DNA from: Spirochaetaceae bacterium bin103
Lineage (GTDB): Bacteria > Spirochaetota > Spirochaetia > SZUA-6 > Bin103
Assembly (NCBI GenBank): GCA_002238925.1
Contig: MPNH01000031.1
Span: 1 to 60,372, forward strand
DNA: 60,372 bases
Direction: 5' to 3'
Shown here: piece after piece, positions 16,620 through 25,586 of the stretch
How positions within the stretch are numbered: position 1 is the stretch's first letter
Layout of the letters: every line of letters begins with the position of its first letter
Translations under genes and position numbers: made by a program
Notes under the pieces: model-generated
What the model was told of the DNA's origin: nothing
What the model saw: only the letters and a program-made list of their open reading frames with translations
Database searches by the model: none

Positions 16620-17966
16620 TTGCCAGGAGACTTGCCGGGAGACAGCGCCGGGAGCGCGATTCCGGTCCTCGACTGGGCGCTGGCCGGCGACCGGCGCCGT
16701 TTGCAGGAGATTCTGGACCGCTTTGCGGCCAGTTCCTGGGAGCGCGGCGGGCTGGCGGAGCGGCTCGACCGGTTCGTCGATGATCTGCGCGCCCGCGGCG
16801 ACGGCGCCATTGTGGACTACCTGCGGGAGCACACGCGCCCGGACTACCGCGCGGAGGCGATCCGGGTAGCCCCGGAGGCGCTGGCCGCGGCCGGCGCGCG
16901 GTTGCAGCCGAGGGTGGCGGCGGCGCTGCGGCGAGCGGCCGACAACGTGCGCGCCTACCAGGCCCACATCATGCCTGCCGATCCCCCGCCATTGCGGCGC
17001 CACGGCGCCGAACTGGGGTTGCGCCACACGCCGGTAGCGAGCGCCGGCCTGTCGGTTCCCGGCGGCGCCGGCGCCTACCCGTCGACCGTAATCATGCTGG
17101 CGGTGCCGGCACAGGTGGCCGGCGTCGGCCGCCTGGCGGTGGCCACGCCGCCGCTCGCTACCGGGTCGGCGGTGGAGATCGACGCCACCGTGCTTGGCCT
17201 GTGCCACCTGTTGGGAATCGACACCGTGTACCGTTTCGGCGGGTTCGCGCTGGCCGCCCTGGCGCTGGGCACCGAGCGCGTCGATCCGGTGGAGATGATC
17301 GCCGGGCCAAGCAACGTCTACGGCCAGCAGGCCAAGCGCAAGCTGTTCGGCGCCGTCGGCATCGACGGCCTGTACGGACCGAGCGAGATCGTGGTGCTCG
17401 CGGATGACACGGCGCACCCCGCCTGGGTCGCCGCCGACCTCCTGGCGCAGGCCGAGCACGATCCGGGCACCGCGATCCTGCTCGCCGTCGAGCGCACCGT
17501 GATCGACCGGGTGGCGGCCGAAGTGGGCCGGCTGCTTGCCGGCCGCGCCCGGCGGGCCGCCCTGGAGCGCGCGCTGGCCGAAAACTGCGCGCTGGTTCAG
17601 GTGCCCGACCTGCCGGCGGCGCATGCCGTGATCGACCGCATCGCGCCCGAGCACCTGACCCTGGCGGTTGCCGACCCGCGCGCGGCGCTCGCTGAGGTGC
17701 AGCACGCCGGGGCGGTCTTCCTGGGCGACCGCTCGCCGGTGGCCAGCGGCGACTACTGGGCCGGGCCGAGCCACTGCCTGCCCACCGGGCGCACGGCGCG
17801 CTTCAGTTCCGGTTGCAGCGTGTTCACGTTCCTGAAACGCACCAGCATCGAGGCGTACCCGCACGGCCTGCCGCGCCAGGCGTTCGACGACATCGAGCTG
17901 CTCGCCGGCATCGAGGGCTTCGAAGCACACGCCCACAGCGTGCACCTGCGCCGGCCCGAGGACTGA
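16620..17966 (+). CDS. hisD: Histidinol dehydrogenase family protein
   Basis: The 448-residue product aligns with HisD over its length. Visible signatures are VPGGAGAYPSTVIML, the nucleotide-site stretch AGPSNVYGQQAKR, the catalytic/zinc region LLAQAEHDPGT, RIAPEHL with the catalytic Glu-His pair, and the C-terminal ASGDYWAGPSHCLPTG. It oxidises histidinol to histidine with two NAD+. However, no other his gene is present and the neighbour is a dioxygenase. Some HisD paralogues oxidise other amino alcohols or sulfonated alcohols, so the native substrate is open. The TTG at 16620 is the only start near the homologous N-terminus; the ribosome site is poor. Confidence 0.88.
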   Translation: MPGDLPGDSAGSAIPVLDWALAGDRRRLQEILDRFAASSWERGGLAERLDRFVDDLRARGDGAIVDYLREHTRPDYRAEAIRVAPEALAAAGARLQPRVAAALRRAADNVRAYQAHIMPADPPPLRRHGAELGLRHTPVASAGLSVPGGAGAYPSTVIMLAVPAQVAGVGRLAVATPPLATGSAVEIDATVLGLCHLLGIDTVYRFGGFALAALALGTERVDPVEMIAGPSNVYGQQAKRKLFGAVGIDGLYGPSEIVVLADDTAHPAWVAADLLAQAEHDPGTAILLAVERTVIDRVAAEVGRLLAGRARRAALERALAENCALVQVPDLPAAHAVIDRIAPEHLTLAVADPRAALAEVQHAGAVFLGDRSPVASGDYWAGPSHCLPTGRTARFSSGCSVFTFLKRTSIEAYPHGLPRQAFDDIELLAGIEGFEAHAHSVHLRRPED

Positions 17967-17978
17967 CGGCCGAGGAGG

Positions 17979-18935
17979 TCAGGATCCTCCGGCGAATGTG
18001 ATGGCAGCAACGCCGGCCACGATCACCACGGCGCCGGCGATGCGCGCCGTGCGTGCCGCCTCGCCAAGCAGCAGGGCGCCGCCGACCACGCCCACGACGA
18101 TGCTGAACTGCCGCAGCGCCACCACGTAACTGGTCTGCCAGCTCATCTGGTAGGCCCACAGGACGAGCGCGTAGGTAACGAGCATCAGCGTGCCGATCAG
18201 GACGGCCGCCGGCCAGCGCCCCGGTTCGGCCGCGAACGGCGAAGGAGCCGCCGCGCCGGTTGCCGAGCGCACGGCCGCGCGCCGGCGCAACCGGTCCCAC
18301 AGGGCCAGCGAAGACAGGTAGTAGGCGGCGGTGACGGTGAACTCCCACAGCCCGTAGCGAAACGCCGTAACGCCTCCCGCCCTGCCGGCTGCCGAGATCG
18401 CGTCGGCGGCAAGCTTGTCGGCGACCGTGTAGCCGACGGTGCCGAGTGCGGCCACCGCCGCCCACCCGATGGCTGCGCCATGCCACCGCGGCCGCTGTTC
18501 TGACCCGTCCGTGCGGCGCGCGCCCGCCGGCCGTGCTACCAGCAGGCACCCGCCCAGGACCAGCGCCAGGCCCAGCCAGCCGGCGGCGCCGGGCACCTGC
18601 CCGCGCAACACGTCGAAGCCGCTCACCAGCAGAACCGGCAGGGCGCGCACCAACGGGTACACCAGGCTCAGGTCGCCGGTGCGGTAGCCCATGGTCAGGC
18701 CCAGGAAGTAGGACGCCTGGAACGCCCCCGCAACCAGCAGGAACGGCCACACCTCCGGCAACAGGGCCGCGCCGCGCCACTCGCCAAGCAGTCCCACCAG
18801 CACGCCGGGAACAGCGACCGCCAGCAGCACGCGCGGGAACAGCGCCGGCGTCCCGCTGCCGCGCTTGGCGAGCAGATTCCAACTCGCGTGCAGCAGCGTC
18901 GAGAACAGCACCAGGCTGACGGCGAGTGGCGGCAT
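17979..18935 (-). CDS. DMT-superfamily (EamA-like) transporter
   Basis: About 318 residues with ten hydrophobic segments in two EamA-like halves. The first begins LFSTLLHASWNLLAKR, a conserved start of the family, and the second around AAIGWAAVAALGTVGYT. Conserved LVYPLVRALPVLLV and the C-terminal LLLGEAARTARIAGAVVIVAG fit drug/metabolite exporters. The ATG at 18935 matches the membrane start; upstream sequence is proline-rich and unrelated. It converges with hisD (12-bp gap). The gene may form a unit with the GH32 gene 25 bp upstream. Cargo unknown. Confidence 0.88.
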   Translation of the reverse strand: MPPLAVSLVLFSTLLHASWNLLAKRGSGTPALFPRVLLAVAVPGVLVGLLGEWRGAALLPEVWPFLLVAGAFQASYFLGLTMGYRTGDLSLVYPLVRALPVLLVSGFDVLRGQVPGAAGWLGLALVLGGCLLVARPAGARRTDGSEQRPRWHGAAIGWAAVAALGTVGYTVADKLAADAISAAGRAGGVTAFRYGLWEFTVTAAYYLSSLALWDRLRRRAAVRSATGAAAPSPFAAEPGRWPAAVLIGTLMLVTYALVLWAYQMSWQTSYVVALRQFSIVVGVVGGALLLGEAARTARIAGAVVIVAGVAAITFAGGS

Positions 18936-18960
18936 CGGTGCGGTCCCGGGCAGGTTCCGC

Positions 18961-20547
18961 CTAGTGTGCGTTGGCGGGTGCCATTTCCCAGGCGCGTATG
19001 GCGCTGCAGGCGGCGCTGCCGCCGCGCGCAAACAACGCTACGCCATCGCTGGCATCCCCGTCCGGATACACCCGGCGGGTAATCGCCTGGCGGTCGTTGG
19101 CAAACACTTCGATCACCGAATTGTCGATGAAAACCCGCAGCTGCAGCGCCTCACCGGCAGCAAGTTCCAGCGGCGCCTGCTCCAGCACCGGTCTGCCCCT
19201 CGTGCCGCTGCGCGTGGCGTCGAAGCGCAGCTGCCGGGCGGCCGCGTCGTAGTACAGCAGGGTGGTCTCCGATCCGTCCGGGCTGGTGCGTACCCGCAGG
19301 CCCGCCTGCTGCGCCGAGCCCGGGTCGATGCGCACGCTGATCTCGCACGACCGGCCGTCGATGCCGGCAAGGGGCACCGCGGAGCCGTCCGTCACGGATA
19401 CGTCGGCGAATTCCTGCGCATTGCAGCGGAGGCGCTCCAGTTCCGGGGCCGGGGCCATGTGCAAGGTGCGTTCATCATCGCCGAGCCACAGCACGCGCGG
19501 CAGACCGTAAACGCCGCACCAGCCGTCCGGCAGCGCGTCCTCGATTCCCTTCGCCGGGTTGTCGGTAAGCCACGACCACATGATCTGGCGGCCGCGCTCG
19601 TCGATCAGCGCCTCGGGGGCGAAGAACGTGTTGTCGACCCAGCTCATGCGGCCGTGGACCTCCGGCAGGAACCGTTCGCCGTCGCGGTCGTAGGTCCCGA
19701 CATAGTACTGGCAGCCCATGTTGTGGGAGATGAACAGTTGCAGGTGCTTGCCGCTGGCCGCTCCGCCATCGCGCGAGCCGGGCAGGGGCAGGAAGCTCGG
19801 GCACATGTCGTCCTCGCTCTCCAGAGTCCAGGAGTTGTCGAGGCGCCGCTGGTAGAACCGGTGCACGTATTGCCAATTCCGCAGGTCGCGCGAGCGGAAC
19901 AGGTCCACCCAGTCGCCGCGGTAGTGCGCCGGGGAATCGTCCTCGCGTCCGAACTTGTTGAGCACCAGCAGGTTGCCCGCCTGCAGGTAGTACGTTCCGT
20001 TGTGCTTCCAGATGTTGCTTGGGTCGGCGTTGCACAGGTGGTCCACCTCGCCGCCTTCGCCGGCGGATTCAAGGATGCCGAACTCGGTACCGTCGAGGGA
20101 GGGAACGCGCAGCTTCTCCCAGCGCTCGTAGCGGCGGTCGCTGCTGCGGGCGATGCCGATGCCGGTGCCCTTGTTCACCTCATTGACCCGCCAGTAGGTG
20201 AGGTAGGCGGTGCCGTCGTCGTCCACGAATGCGCCGCCGCTGAAGATGCCGCCGTCGGAGTCGTCGGGCAGCAGGGCGTCGGGATGGTGGCGCCAGTGCA
20301 CCAGGTCGGCACTGGAGATGTGTCCCCAGGCGTAGCCCTTGCCCTTCCAGCCGTCCACGCCGCGGCGGTCGTACAGGTACATCAGGTGGTAGCGCCCGCC
20401 CGCGTAGAAGGCGCCGTTGGGATCTCCGGGCCGCCCGATATCCTCGGGCATGGCGAAATGGTAGCCGGGCCGGTGGCGGTCGCTCAGCAGGTGCTCGCGC
20501 AACTCACGCGCGGCGCGGATCTTGTCGGCGATGTTGTCTATTGCCAT
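18961..20547 (-). CDS. Glycoside hydrolase family 32 (fructan/sucrose beta-fructosidase)
   Basis: This 528-residue protein has a five-bladed propeller followed by a beta-sandwich. The nucleophile region is RPGDPNGAFYAGGRYHLMY (Asp42 in DPNG). EDDMCPSFLPL carries the acid/base region in place of the usual WECP. FIDNSVIEVFAN is the hallmark of the GH32 C-terminal module. No signal peptide is seen, so it is cytoplasmic and would act on imported sucrose, kestose or levan oligomers. A TAGGAT box 9 nt upstream of the ATG is the likely promoter. Confidence 0.9.
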   Translation of the reverse strand: MAIDNIADKIRAARELREHLLSDRHRPGYHFAMPEDIGRPGDPNGAFYAGGRYHLMYLYDRRGVDGWKGKGYAWGHISSADLVHWRHHPDALLPDDSDGGIFSGGAFVDDDGTAYLTYWRVNEVNKGTGIGIARSSDRRYERWEKLRVPSLDGTEFGILESAGEGGEVDHLCNADPSNIWKHNGTYYLQAGNLLVLNKFGREDDSPAHYRGDWVDLFRSRDLRNWQYVHRFYQRRLDNSWTLESEDDMCPSFLPLPGSRDGGAASGKHLQLFISHNMGCQYYVGTYDRDGERFLPEVHGRMSWVDNTFFAPEALIDERGRQIMWSWLTDNPAKGIEDALPDGWCGVYGLPRVLWLGDDERTLHMAPAPELERLRCNAQEFADVSVTDGSAVPLAGIDGRSCEISVRIDPGSAQQAGLRVRTSPDGSETTLLYYDAAARQLRFDATRSGTRGRPVLEQAPLELAAGEALQLRVFIDNSVIEVFANDRQAITRRVYPDGDASDGVALFARGGSAACSAIRAWEMAPANAH

Positions 20548-20556
20548 GTCGCCGCC

Positions 20557-20562
20557 ATCCTA
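20557..20562 (-). promoter_or_regulatory. -10 box of the GH32 gene
   Basis: Reading the minus strand, TAGGAT is followed by 9 nt and the ATG at 20547. A possible -35 TTGGTG lies 18 nt upstream. No Shine-Dalgarno site is present. Confidence 0.4.
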
Positions 20563-20618
20563 TGCGAACCAGCGCTCAACCACCAACTCTGCCCGGCGCC
20601 GTGGTGGATGAGCCATGT

Positions 20619-21314
20619 TCAGGGCGGTGCCGTCGCAAGCTGTTCCAGGCTACCGAGCCATCTGTCGAAGTGCGGGCACGCTGAGCGGATCTTCCGCAAC
20701 CCGATGAGCTTCGCCATTTGCGGTGCTACTGTCGTCTTCAGCTTCTCGTACGTAGGGAATTGGGAGATGATCCTCTTCGATGGCGCCGTGTGTTGCCCAT
20801 CATCGATCAACTCCGGAGACTGAGCGCCGCCGGCTACGCTCTGCAGTACCTTTATTCCACGACTCGAATCATCGAAGAACTCGGACAATTTCGTGGTGTC
20901 AGTAAACAGATAGGCTTCAAACTCGTGCAACTGGATAAAGGGAAGGAACCGACGATCGTTAGTCACTGTCTGCCACGAATCCTCCAGGTAAATCACACGA
21001 TCGTAAGGTCGGCTCAGGAGGCGGTCTGCTTGCTCCCGTCCAGGAAAGTCGTGAGGAAGAGCATAGAGATCAATCATGGAGGTAAAGTACACGTCTTCGC
21101 TATGATCCTCCTTAAGTCGCCGCTCTAGGTCATTCTGCATTGGTCGGAATCTACGTCCTCCACCGCGATGAACCATGCCCTTCTTGCGCGCGTGAGCAAC
21201 CAGTACGGGGTTGTACAGATAGACGCCCAGACCGGCCAAGTGCGGAACCAGGACGTCGCGAGCGAATACTAGCTCGGTGGTGCCTTCAGCGAACAGATGA
21301 AGTCGCGCCATCAA
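20619..21314 (-). CDS. DUF4276 family protein (TOPRIM/RloB-like), putative defence effector
   Basis: 231 residues. The N-terminus LHLFAEGTTELVFARDVLVPHL carries the EGxTE acidic motif. TSMIDLYALPHDFPG and LPFIQLHEFEAYLFTD follow, the diagnostic stretches of DUF4276. The family is structurally related to TOPRIM/RloB nucleases. Its ATG overlaps the stop of the AAA ATPase gene upstream by 4 nt (21311-21314), so the two are co-translated. Such ATPase + TOPRIM-like pairs are seen in abortive-infection systems (AbiL, PARIS-like). The nuclease role is inferred, not shown. GC is lower than in the flanking genes. Confidence 0.88.
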   Translation of the reverse strand: MMARLHLFAEGTTELVFARDVLVPHLAGLGVYLYNPVLVAHARKKGMVHRGGGRRFRPMQNDLERRLKEDHSEDVYFTSMIDLYALPHDFPGREQADRLLSRPYDRVIYLEDSWQTVTNDRRFLPFIQLHEFEAYLFTDTTKLSEFFDDSSRGIKVLQSVAGGAQSPELIDDGQHTAPSKRIISQFPTYEKLKTTVAPQMAKLIGLRKIRSACPHFDRWLGSLEQLATAPP

Positions 21315-22414
21315 CCAGGGCTGCCGCCGATAACGTTCTTTTCCCAGATCTCGCCTAGCGAGTAATCTTCCAGCCAGGACTCAAGTGCTTTCGGGTCAGG
21401 CCGCTCGAACGTTGTTGCTTCACGGTTCCGTTCCACGACAACGATGTCCCGTGGTTCGAACGCGTCGACGAACGTGCTGGATTGGGTACTGATAAGGACC
21501 TGTACGTTCTCACTTACCGCCTGGAACAAAGAAGCGACCATTTGGAGCGCGTAAGGGTGCAGTCCGAGTTCCGGTTCATCGACCACAATCAGGTACGGCA
21601 GATCCTCTGCTGGTTGTTGCAGCAGTGCGATCAGGCACATCGCGCGCAGGGTGCCGTCCGAGAGCTGATGCGGGCCGAATAGGAGATCAGACTCCCGATG
21701 CCGCCAATTCAAAATGATGTCGTGTCCGTAACGCCCCGAGGGCTCAAGATGAAAGTCTACGAAAAACGGCGCTATCTGTGCGACGTTCCTTACAATCCGG
21801 CGATAGATGCGTTCTTTCTCGTTTTTCAGGCGATAGAGCACCGCGGCAAGGTTGGCGGCGTCTGGCATCAACCAACGATCGTCTCCCAGGTAGCAGTGCT
21901 GACGAATCCGAGCCGTCGGTGATGTATCGCGAAAATGATAGACCCGGCATCTGTTCAGGAAGTTCCTCAGAACATTGGTCAGCGGCTCATCTTCCACATA
22001 ATCCCGAATCAGAGCCTCCTGATGTCCCGCTCCCAAGGCCACCCTCCGAGGAGAGTCGTACCCGCGTCCGAGAAACGCCAGAGTCTCATCGGCGAAGATC
22101 AGAGAATCTCCCGCAGCATAGAACAATCTCATCTGGTACACATCGGTGCCCTTGTCAGCTTCAAATCGCAGTGCCGCTTCAAGCTGGGGTGTCACTCTGG
22201 GGCCAAAGTGCAGGTTTGCGGTGGCTCGGCCCGAGGTCGCGATGTATTGCTGCAATCGACCCGCCATCAGTTCGTTGATCATCTTGAAGAATTCGATGAG
22301 GTTGCTCTTGCCGGCGCCGTTTGCGCCAATGCAAACGTTGATCGGACCGAGTTCGAGGTCCATTTCCTTGATAGACCGGAAGCCTCTGACGATGACGTTC
22401 TTCAATCTTGGCAT
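21311..22414 (-). CDS. AAA/ABC-type ATPase (AAA15/21, RecF-like), putative defence sensor
   Basis: About 367 residues. The Walker A is CIGANGAGKSNLIEFF (residues 28-43), preceded by VRGFRSIKEMDLELGPIN, the usual N-terminus of AAA15/21 ATPases. The signature region is GPHQLSDGTLRAMCLIALL, the Walker B is YLIVVDEPELGLHP, and the H-loop is LISTQSSTFVD. ATG 22414 starts just before the homology; a TTG at 22426 would add four residues. It shares a 4-nt overlap with the DUF4276 gene. A perfect TATAAT lies at 22431-22436. The two-gene unit stands between unrelated metabolic genes, as expected for a mobile defence cassette. Confidence 0.9.
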   Translation of the reverse strand: MPRLKNVIVRGFRSIKEMDLELGPINVCIGANGAGKSNLIEFFKMINELMAGRLQQYIATSGRATANLHFGPRVTPQLEAALRFEADKGTDVYQMRLFYAAGDSLIFADETLAFLGRGYDSPRRVALGAGHQEALIRDYVEDEPLTNVLRNFLNRCRVYHFRDTSPTARIRQHCYLGDDRWLMPDAANLAAVLYRLKNEKERIYRRIVRNVAQIAPFFVDFHLEPSGRYGHDIILNWRHRESDLLFGPHQLSDGTLRAMCLIALLQQPAEDLPYLIVVDEPELGLHPYALQMVASLFQAVSENVQVLISTQSSTFVDAFEPRDIVVVERNREATTFERPDPKALESWLEDYSLGEIWEKNVIGGSPG

Positions 22415-22430
22415 ACGCCTATCCAATGTG

Positions 22431-22436
22431 ATTATA
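22431..22436 (-). promoter_or_regulatory. -10 box (TATAAT) of the ATPase-DUF4276 operon
   Basis: A perfect TATAAT on the minus strand, 16 nt before ATG 22414 (4 nt before the alternative TTG at 22426). It is the only consensus -10 in this stretch; the -35 is not clear. Confidence 0.5.
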
Positions 22437-22480
22437 CGTACGCATCGCTTCGTCGAAAAGGTATGCTGGTGGTCGTGCTG

Positions 22481-24274
22481 TCAGGGCAGTACGGCGGCCG
22501 GATGGTGATGGTGCCAGGTGGTGAGTGACTGGTAGGCGGCGGCGACGGCCAGGATGGCCTGTTCTTCGTAGACCCGGCCGACAAACTGAATGCCGGTGGG
22601 CAGTCCGCCCTCCGTGAAGCCGCACGGGACGCTGATTGCCGGCAGGCCGGCCAGGTTGCCGGCGGCGCTGATCGGGCAGCGCGGGCGCCCCGCGCGTTGT
22701 TTCCTGTCGCGGGAGAAGGGCTCGTCGAGCGGCGGAGCGACGCCGGGTCTCGACGGTGTCACCAGGGCGTCGTAGGGCGCCAGCAGGCGGTCCAGGTCGC
22801 GCGCCAGCAGGTTGCGGATGCGCTGCGCGCGCAAGTAGTCGGACGCCGGCACTGCGGCACGGGCGTAGATCCCGTAGCGGTCTTCCGGGGCGGTCATCTC
22901 CGCCGTCCGCCCGCTGTCCGCAAGCTCGGCAAAGATCGACGCCGACTCGCTCAGCAGGATGGCCGAGATCGCCGCTTCGTACGGGTAGTCGGGCAACGCT
23001 ACCGGCTCGACGTCGGCAACCTCGCGCAGCACGGCAAGGGCCGCGGCGAAGCGTTCCCGCACCGCCGGCTCGGCGTCGTCGGTGGCCCCTTCGGGGAGGC
23101 CCAGGCGAAAGCGGCGGTGTCCGGCGGTGGCAGCGGGTGCCGCGACAGGGGAGAACCCTCGCTTCGTGGTGGCCGGATCGTCGGGGTCGAAGCCGGCGAT
23201 CGCTTCCAGCACCAGGCCGCAGTCGTCGGCGGTCAGGGCCAGCGGTCCCGGCTTGTCCAGGGTCCAGGCCAGCGGCATGCCACCGTGGCGGCTCACCCGC
23301 CCGTAGCTCGGGCGCAGTCCGGCGACGCCGCAGTTGGCCGCCGGGCTGATGATCGACCCGTTGGTCTCGGTGCCGATCGCGAACGGCACCAGGCCGGCCG
23401 CCACGGCGGAACCGGAACCGCTGGAGGAGCCGCCGGACCAGGTGGCGCCGCCCCACGGGTTGATGCCGGGACCGGTAAAGCTGGCGTCCGGCTGCCGGTA
23501 GCCGAGGCCGCCGGCCAGCTCCACCATGGCCAGCTTGGCAACCAGCACGGCGCCCGCCTCCCGCAGCCGGCGCACCACGGTGGCGTCGTTGTCGAACACC
23601 TGGCGGCGAAACGGTGCGGCGCCCCAGGAGGTGGGAATGCCGGCGGTGGCGAACAGGTCCTTGATCCCGTACGGAACGCCGTGCAAAGGTCCGCGCCAAT
23701 GGCCGGCGGCCAATTCCCGCTCGGCACGCCGCGCCTGCGCGCGGGCGCTGTCGGGCATCAGCGTGACCACGGCGTTGTAGCGCGGGCCGATGGCGAGCAG
23801 GCGGTCCAGGAACGTCTCCGTCAGCTCCACCGGCGATACCTGCCGCGTGCGCACCAGCTCGGTCAACTCCCGCAGCGGGCGAAACACCACCTCTTCGCGG
23901 CGGCTGCCAACTTCCGGCGGCGGCTGCCGGTCTGCGCCCGGCGGCGGCGCTGGGCCGGTCGGACCGCCGCCGGTAACGAAGGCAGTCGAAGCGTGCCGGT
24001 TGGTAACCGAATCCGCCCCCCGCGCGGCTGCGGCCGCACCCTTGGCCGCGCGGGCCGGCGGCTCGTCACCGCGGTACGGGGCAAACAGGGGCAGCGGTTC
24101 GGCGGTATGGTCAAGCGGCACCTCGGCGAGCGCGCGCGCGTTCTCCACCACCTCGGTACGGAGCTGCCGGCTCACCTCGCCCCACTGCTGGCCGCTGAGG
24201 TGATCGCCGTAGCGGTGGCGCAGCACCGCCAGCCGCAGCGCCGCCTCGCGGTCCGGTTCCTTTCGCTCAGCCAT
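22481..24274 (-). CDS. Amidase signature family protein
   Basis: The 597-residue enzyme has the full amidase catalytic triad: Lys205 in YGIKDLF, cis-Ser283 in GGSSSGSG, and nucleophile Ser307 in TETNGSIIS. Residues 1-125 are an extension before the amidase domain. It has a helical start (AALRLAVLRHRYGDHL) and then an alanine/proline-rich linker. Related amidases hydrolyse small amides or act like GatA, but no gatB/gatC is present here, so transamidosome work is unlikely. The ATG at 24274 overlaps the end of the DtxR-like gene by 8 bp, implying co-transcription. Confidence 0.88.
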   Translation of the reverse strand: MAERKEPDREAALRLAVLRHRYGDHLSGQQWGEVSRQLRTEVVENARALAEVPLDHTAEPLPLFAPYRGDEPPARAAKGAAAAARGADSVTNRHASTAFVTGGGPTGPAPPPGADRQPPPEVGSRREEVVFRPLRELTELVRTRQVSPVELTETFLDRLLAIGPRYNAVVTLMPDSARAQARRAERELAAGHWRGPLHGVPYGIKDLFATAGIPTSWGAAPFRRQVFDNDATVVRRLREAGAVLVAKLAMVELAGGLGYRQPDASFTGPGINPWGGATWSGGSSSGSGSAVAAGLVPFAIGTETNGSIISPAANCGVAGLRPSYGRVSRHGGMPLAWTLDKPGPLALTADDCGLVLEAIAGFDPDDPATTKRGFSPVAAPAATAGHRRFRLGLPEGATDDAEPAVRERFAAALAVLREVADVEPVALPDYPYEAAISAILLSESASIFAELADSGRTAEMTAPEDRYGIYARAAVPASDYLRAQRIRNLLARDLDRLLAPYDALVTPSRPGVAPPLDEPFSRDRKQRAGRPRCPISAAGNLAGLPAISVPCGFTEGGLPTGIQFVGRVYEEQAILAVAAAYQSLTTWHHHHPAAVLP

Positions 24275-24989
24275 CGGCGGCGGTGCCGCCGTCGTCGTCA
24301 GCGGGCTGCACGGCCTGCACCATGATTTTCGCCGCCGCGCTCGCTCCCAGGGTGACCGCGGCCCCGGTTGCGGCGGTGATGGTAACGGCATCGGCCTCGA
24401 CATCGTGCCGGTCTACCGCGAGTTCGGCGCCCGGCACCAGCCCGTGGCGCTCGGCGAAGCGCAGGAAGCGGGCATCCTGGTCGACCACCCGCACCACCCG
24501 CAGCCGGTCGCCGGTTGCGCGCTGCGCCAGCGTTTCGAAGCGCGTGTCGTCGATCTCGCCGCGGTCGGTGGGAATCGGGTCGCCGTGCGGGTCGACGCGC
24601 GGCCGGCCCATCAACTCGTCGATCTTCTCCAGCACCTTGTCGCTGATCGCGTGCTCGAGCAGCTCGGCCTCGCCGTGCACCTCCGACCAGTCGAGCTTGA
24701 GCACCTCCACCAGGAACGCCTCCACCAGCCGGTGGCGGCGCAGCACGTTCAAGGCGAGCTGCTCGCCGGCCGCGGTGAGCCGGCTGCCGCCGCGCGGCGC
24801 GTAGTCGATCAGCCCCGAGCGCGCGAGCGTCTTGACCATCGCCGTGGCGGTGCCCGGCGACACTCCCACGCCGTCGGCGAGGCGCTTCATCGGCACGCGC
24901 TCGCGGGTGTCTTTCTGCGCCTCCAGGTAGATCTGCTTGATGTAGTTCTCGACCGTGCTGCTGTGTGCGGATACCGAGGTAGGCGTGAT
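24267..24989 (-). CDS. DtxR/MntR-type metal-dependent transcriptional regulator
   Basis: The order is an N-terminal winged helix (STVENYIKQIY, then VPMKRLADGVGVSPGTATAMVKTLARSGLIDY), a dimerisation/metal domain (RRHRLVEAFLVEVL with the HGEAELLEHAISD metal residues), and a C-terminal FeoA/SH3-like domain. It would repress iron or manganese genes with bound metal. No ATG, GTG or TTG exists in frame between the stop at 25020-25022 and GTG 24902. Helix 1 starts before that, at about 24960. The best candidate is an ATC at 24987-24989, 6 nt after GGAG, which may be a miscalled ATG. Starting at 24896 or 24902 would cut off helix 1. Confidence 0.8.
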   Translation of the reverse strand: MTPTSVSAHSSTVENYIKQIYLEAQKDTRERVPMKRLADGVGVSPGTATAMVKTLARSGLIDYAPRGGSRLTAAGEQLALNVLRRHRLVEAFLVEVLKLDWSEVHGEAELLEHAISDKVLEKIDELMGRPRVDPHGDPIPTDRGEIDDTRFETLAQRATGDRLRVVRVVDQDARFLRFAERHGLVPGAELAVDRHDVEADAVTITAATGAAVTLGASAAAKIMVQAVQPADDDGGTAADG

Positions 24990-25122
24990 GGGAGACTCCG
25001 TTCGCGCAGGATTATGCGCTCACCCCGCACTGTCAAGTGCCGCCCGGCGGTGCGGGGCGGCGCGGCGGCGGAGACGGAAGCAGAATGACCGCCGTCCACG
25101 CGGGCGAACTTGAAGCCTGCCA

Positions 25123-25539
25123 TCACAGCTCGACCGCAACTGCCAAGCTGAAAGCCCGCTGTACTTCTTCGATGGCCGATAGCCATCCCGAGTACGAACT
25201 CACGAGGCCGTACAGGAGTTGAGCAATCATCAGCGCGCGCAGCAATCGCTCCTGCCATGTCCGGGTGCGCCGGAGACTCGCGCGGCGGTGATCGAGAGCC
25301 GTGTGCGCTGCTTCCAGTGCCCGCCATCGGGCGCTGGTCCTCTCGTCCTTTGCGGCCGCTCGCAGGGCGGCCTCCCTCTTCCAGAGCCGTGCCAAGCGCC
25401 AGCGAAGCCACTGTCGGGCGAGCCACGTCGGCGTGAGTTCCCACCAGCAGTCGCACAGCTCCACCCACAGGTACTCTGCGGAGCGCCGAAGGTCCGACCC
25501 GCGGCCGCTCTCGTTCGGAAATCTTGGTCCGTTATCCAT
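25123..25539 (-). CDS. Hypothetical protein with one C-terminal membrane segment
   Basis: 138 residues, very rich in Arg, Trp and Leu in the first two thirds (LCDCWWELTPTWLARQWLRWRLARLW) with a likely amphipathic or coiled-coil helix. A hydrophobic segment follows, LRALMIAQLLYGLVSSY, near residues 102-118. I recognise no family. Upstream lie a palindromic-looking ATCTCACAGGGGATAAC stretch and the aldo/keto reductase gene end. The high Arg/Trp content is what a shadow reading of GC-rich DNA can also give, so confidence is modest. Confidence 0.4.
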   Translation of the reverse strand: MDNGPRFPNESGRGSDLRRSAEYLWVELCDCWWELTPTWLARQWLRWRLARLWKREAALRAAAKDERTSARWRALEAAHTALDHRRASLRRTRTWQERLLRALMIAQLLYGLVSSYSGWLSAIEEVQRAFSLAVAVEL

Positions 25540-25586
25540 CTCACAGGGGATAACGGGCTCTGGACCGTAGCGCTTCTGCCGCAGCG

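Noticed and set aside
16620..17966. Part of a histidine operon
   Set aside because: No other his genes on either side; kept as HisD family with open substrate.
18865..20823. A 652-codon plus-strand open frame
   Set aside because: Antisense to GH32, whose active-site motifs and length are clear; no domain in the plus reading.
22481..24274. GatA subunit of the transamidosome
   Set aside because: The triad fits the whole amidase family, but there is a 125-residue foreign N-terminus and no gatB or gatC nearby.
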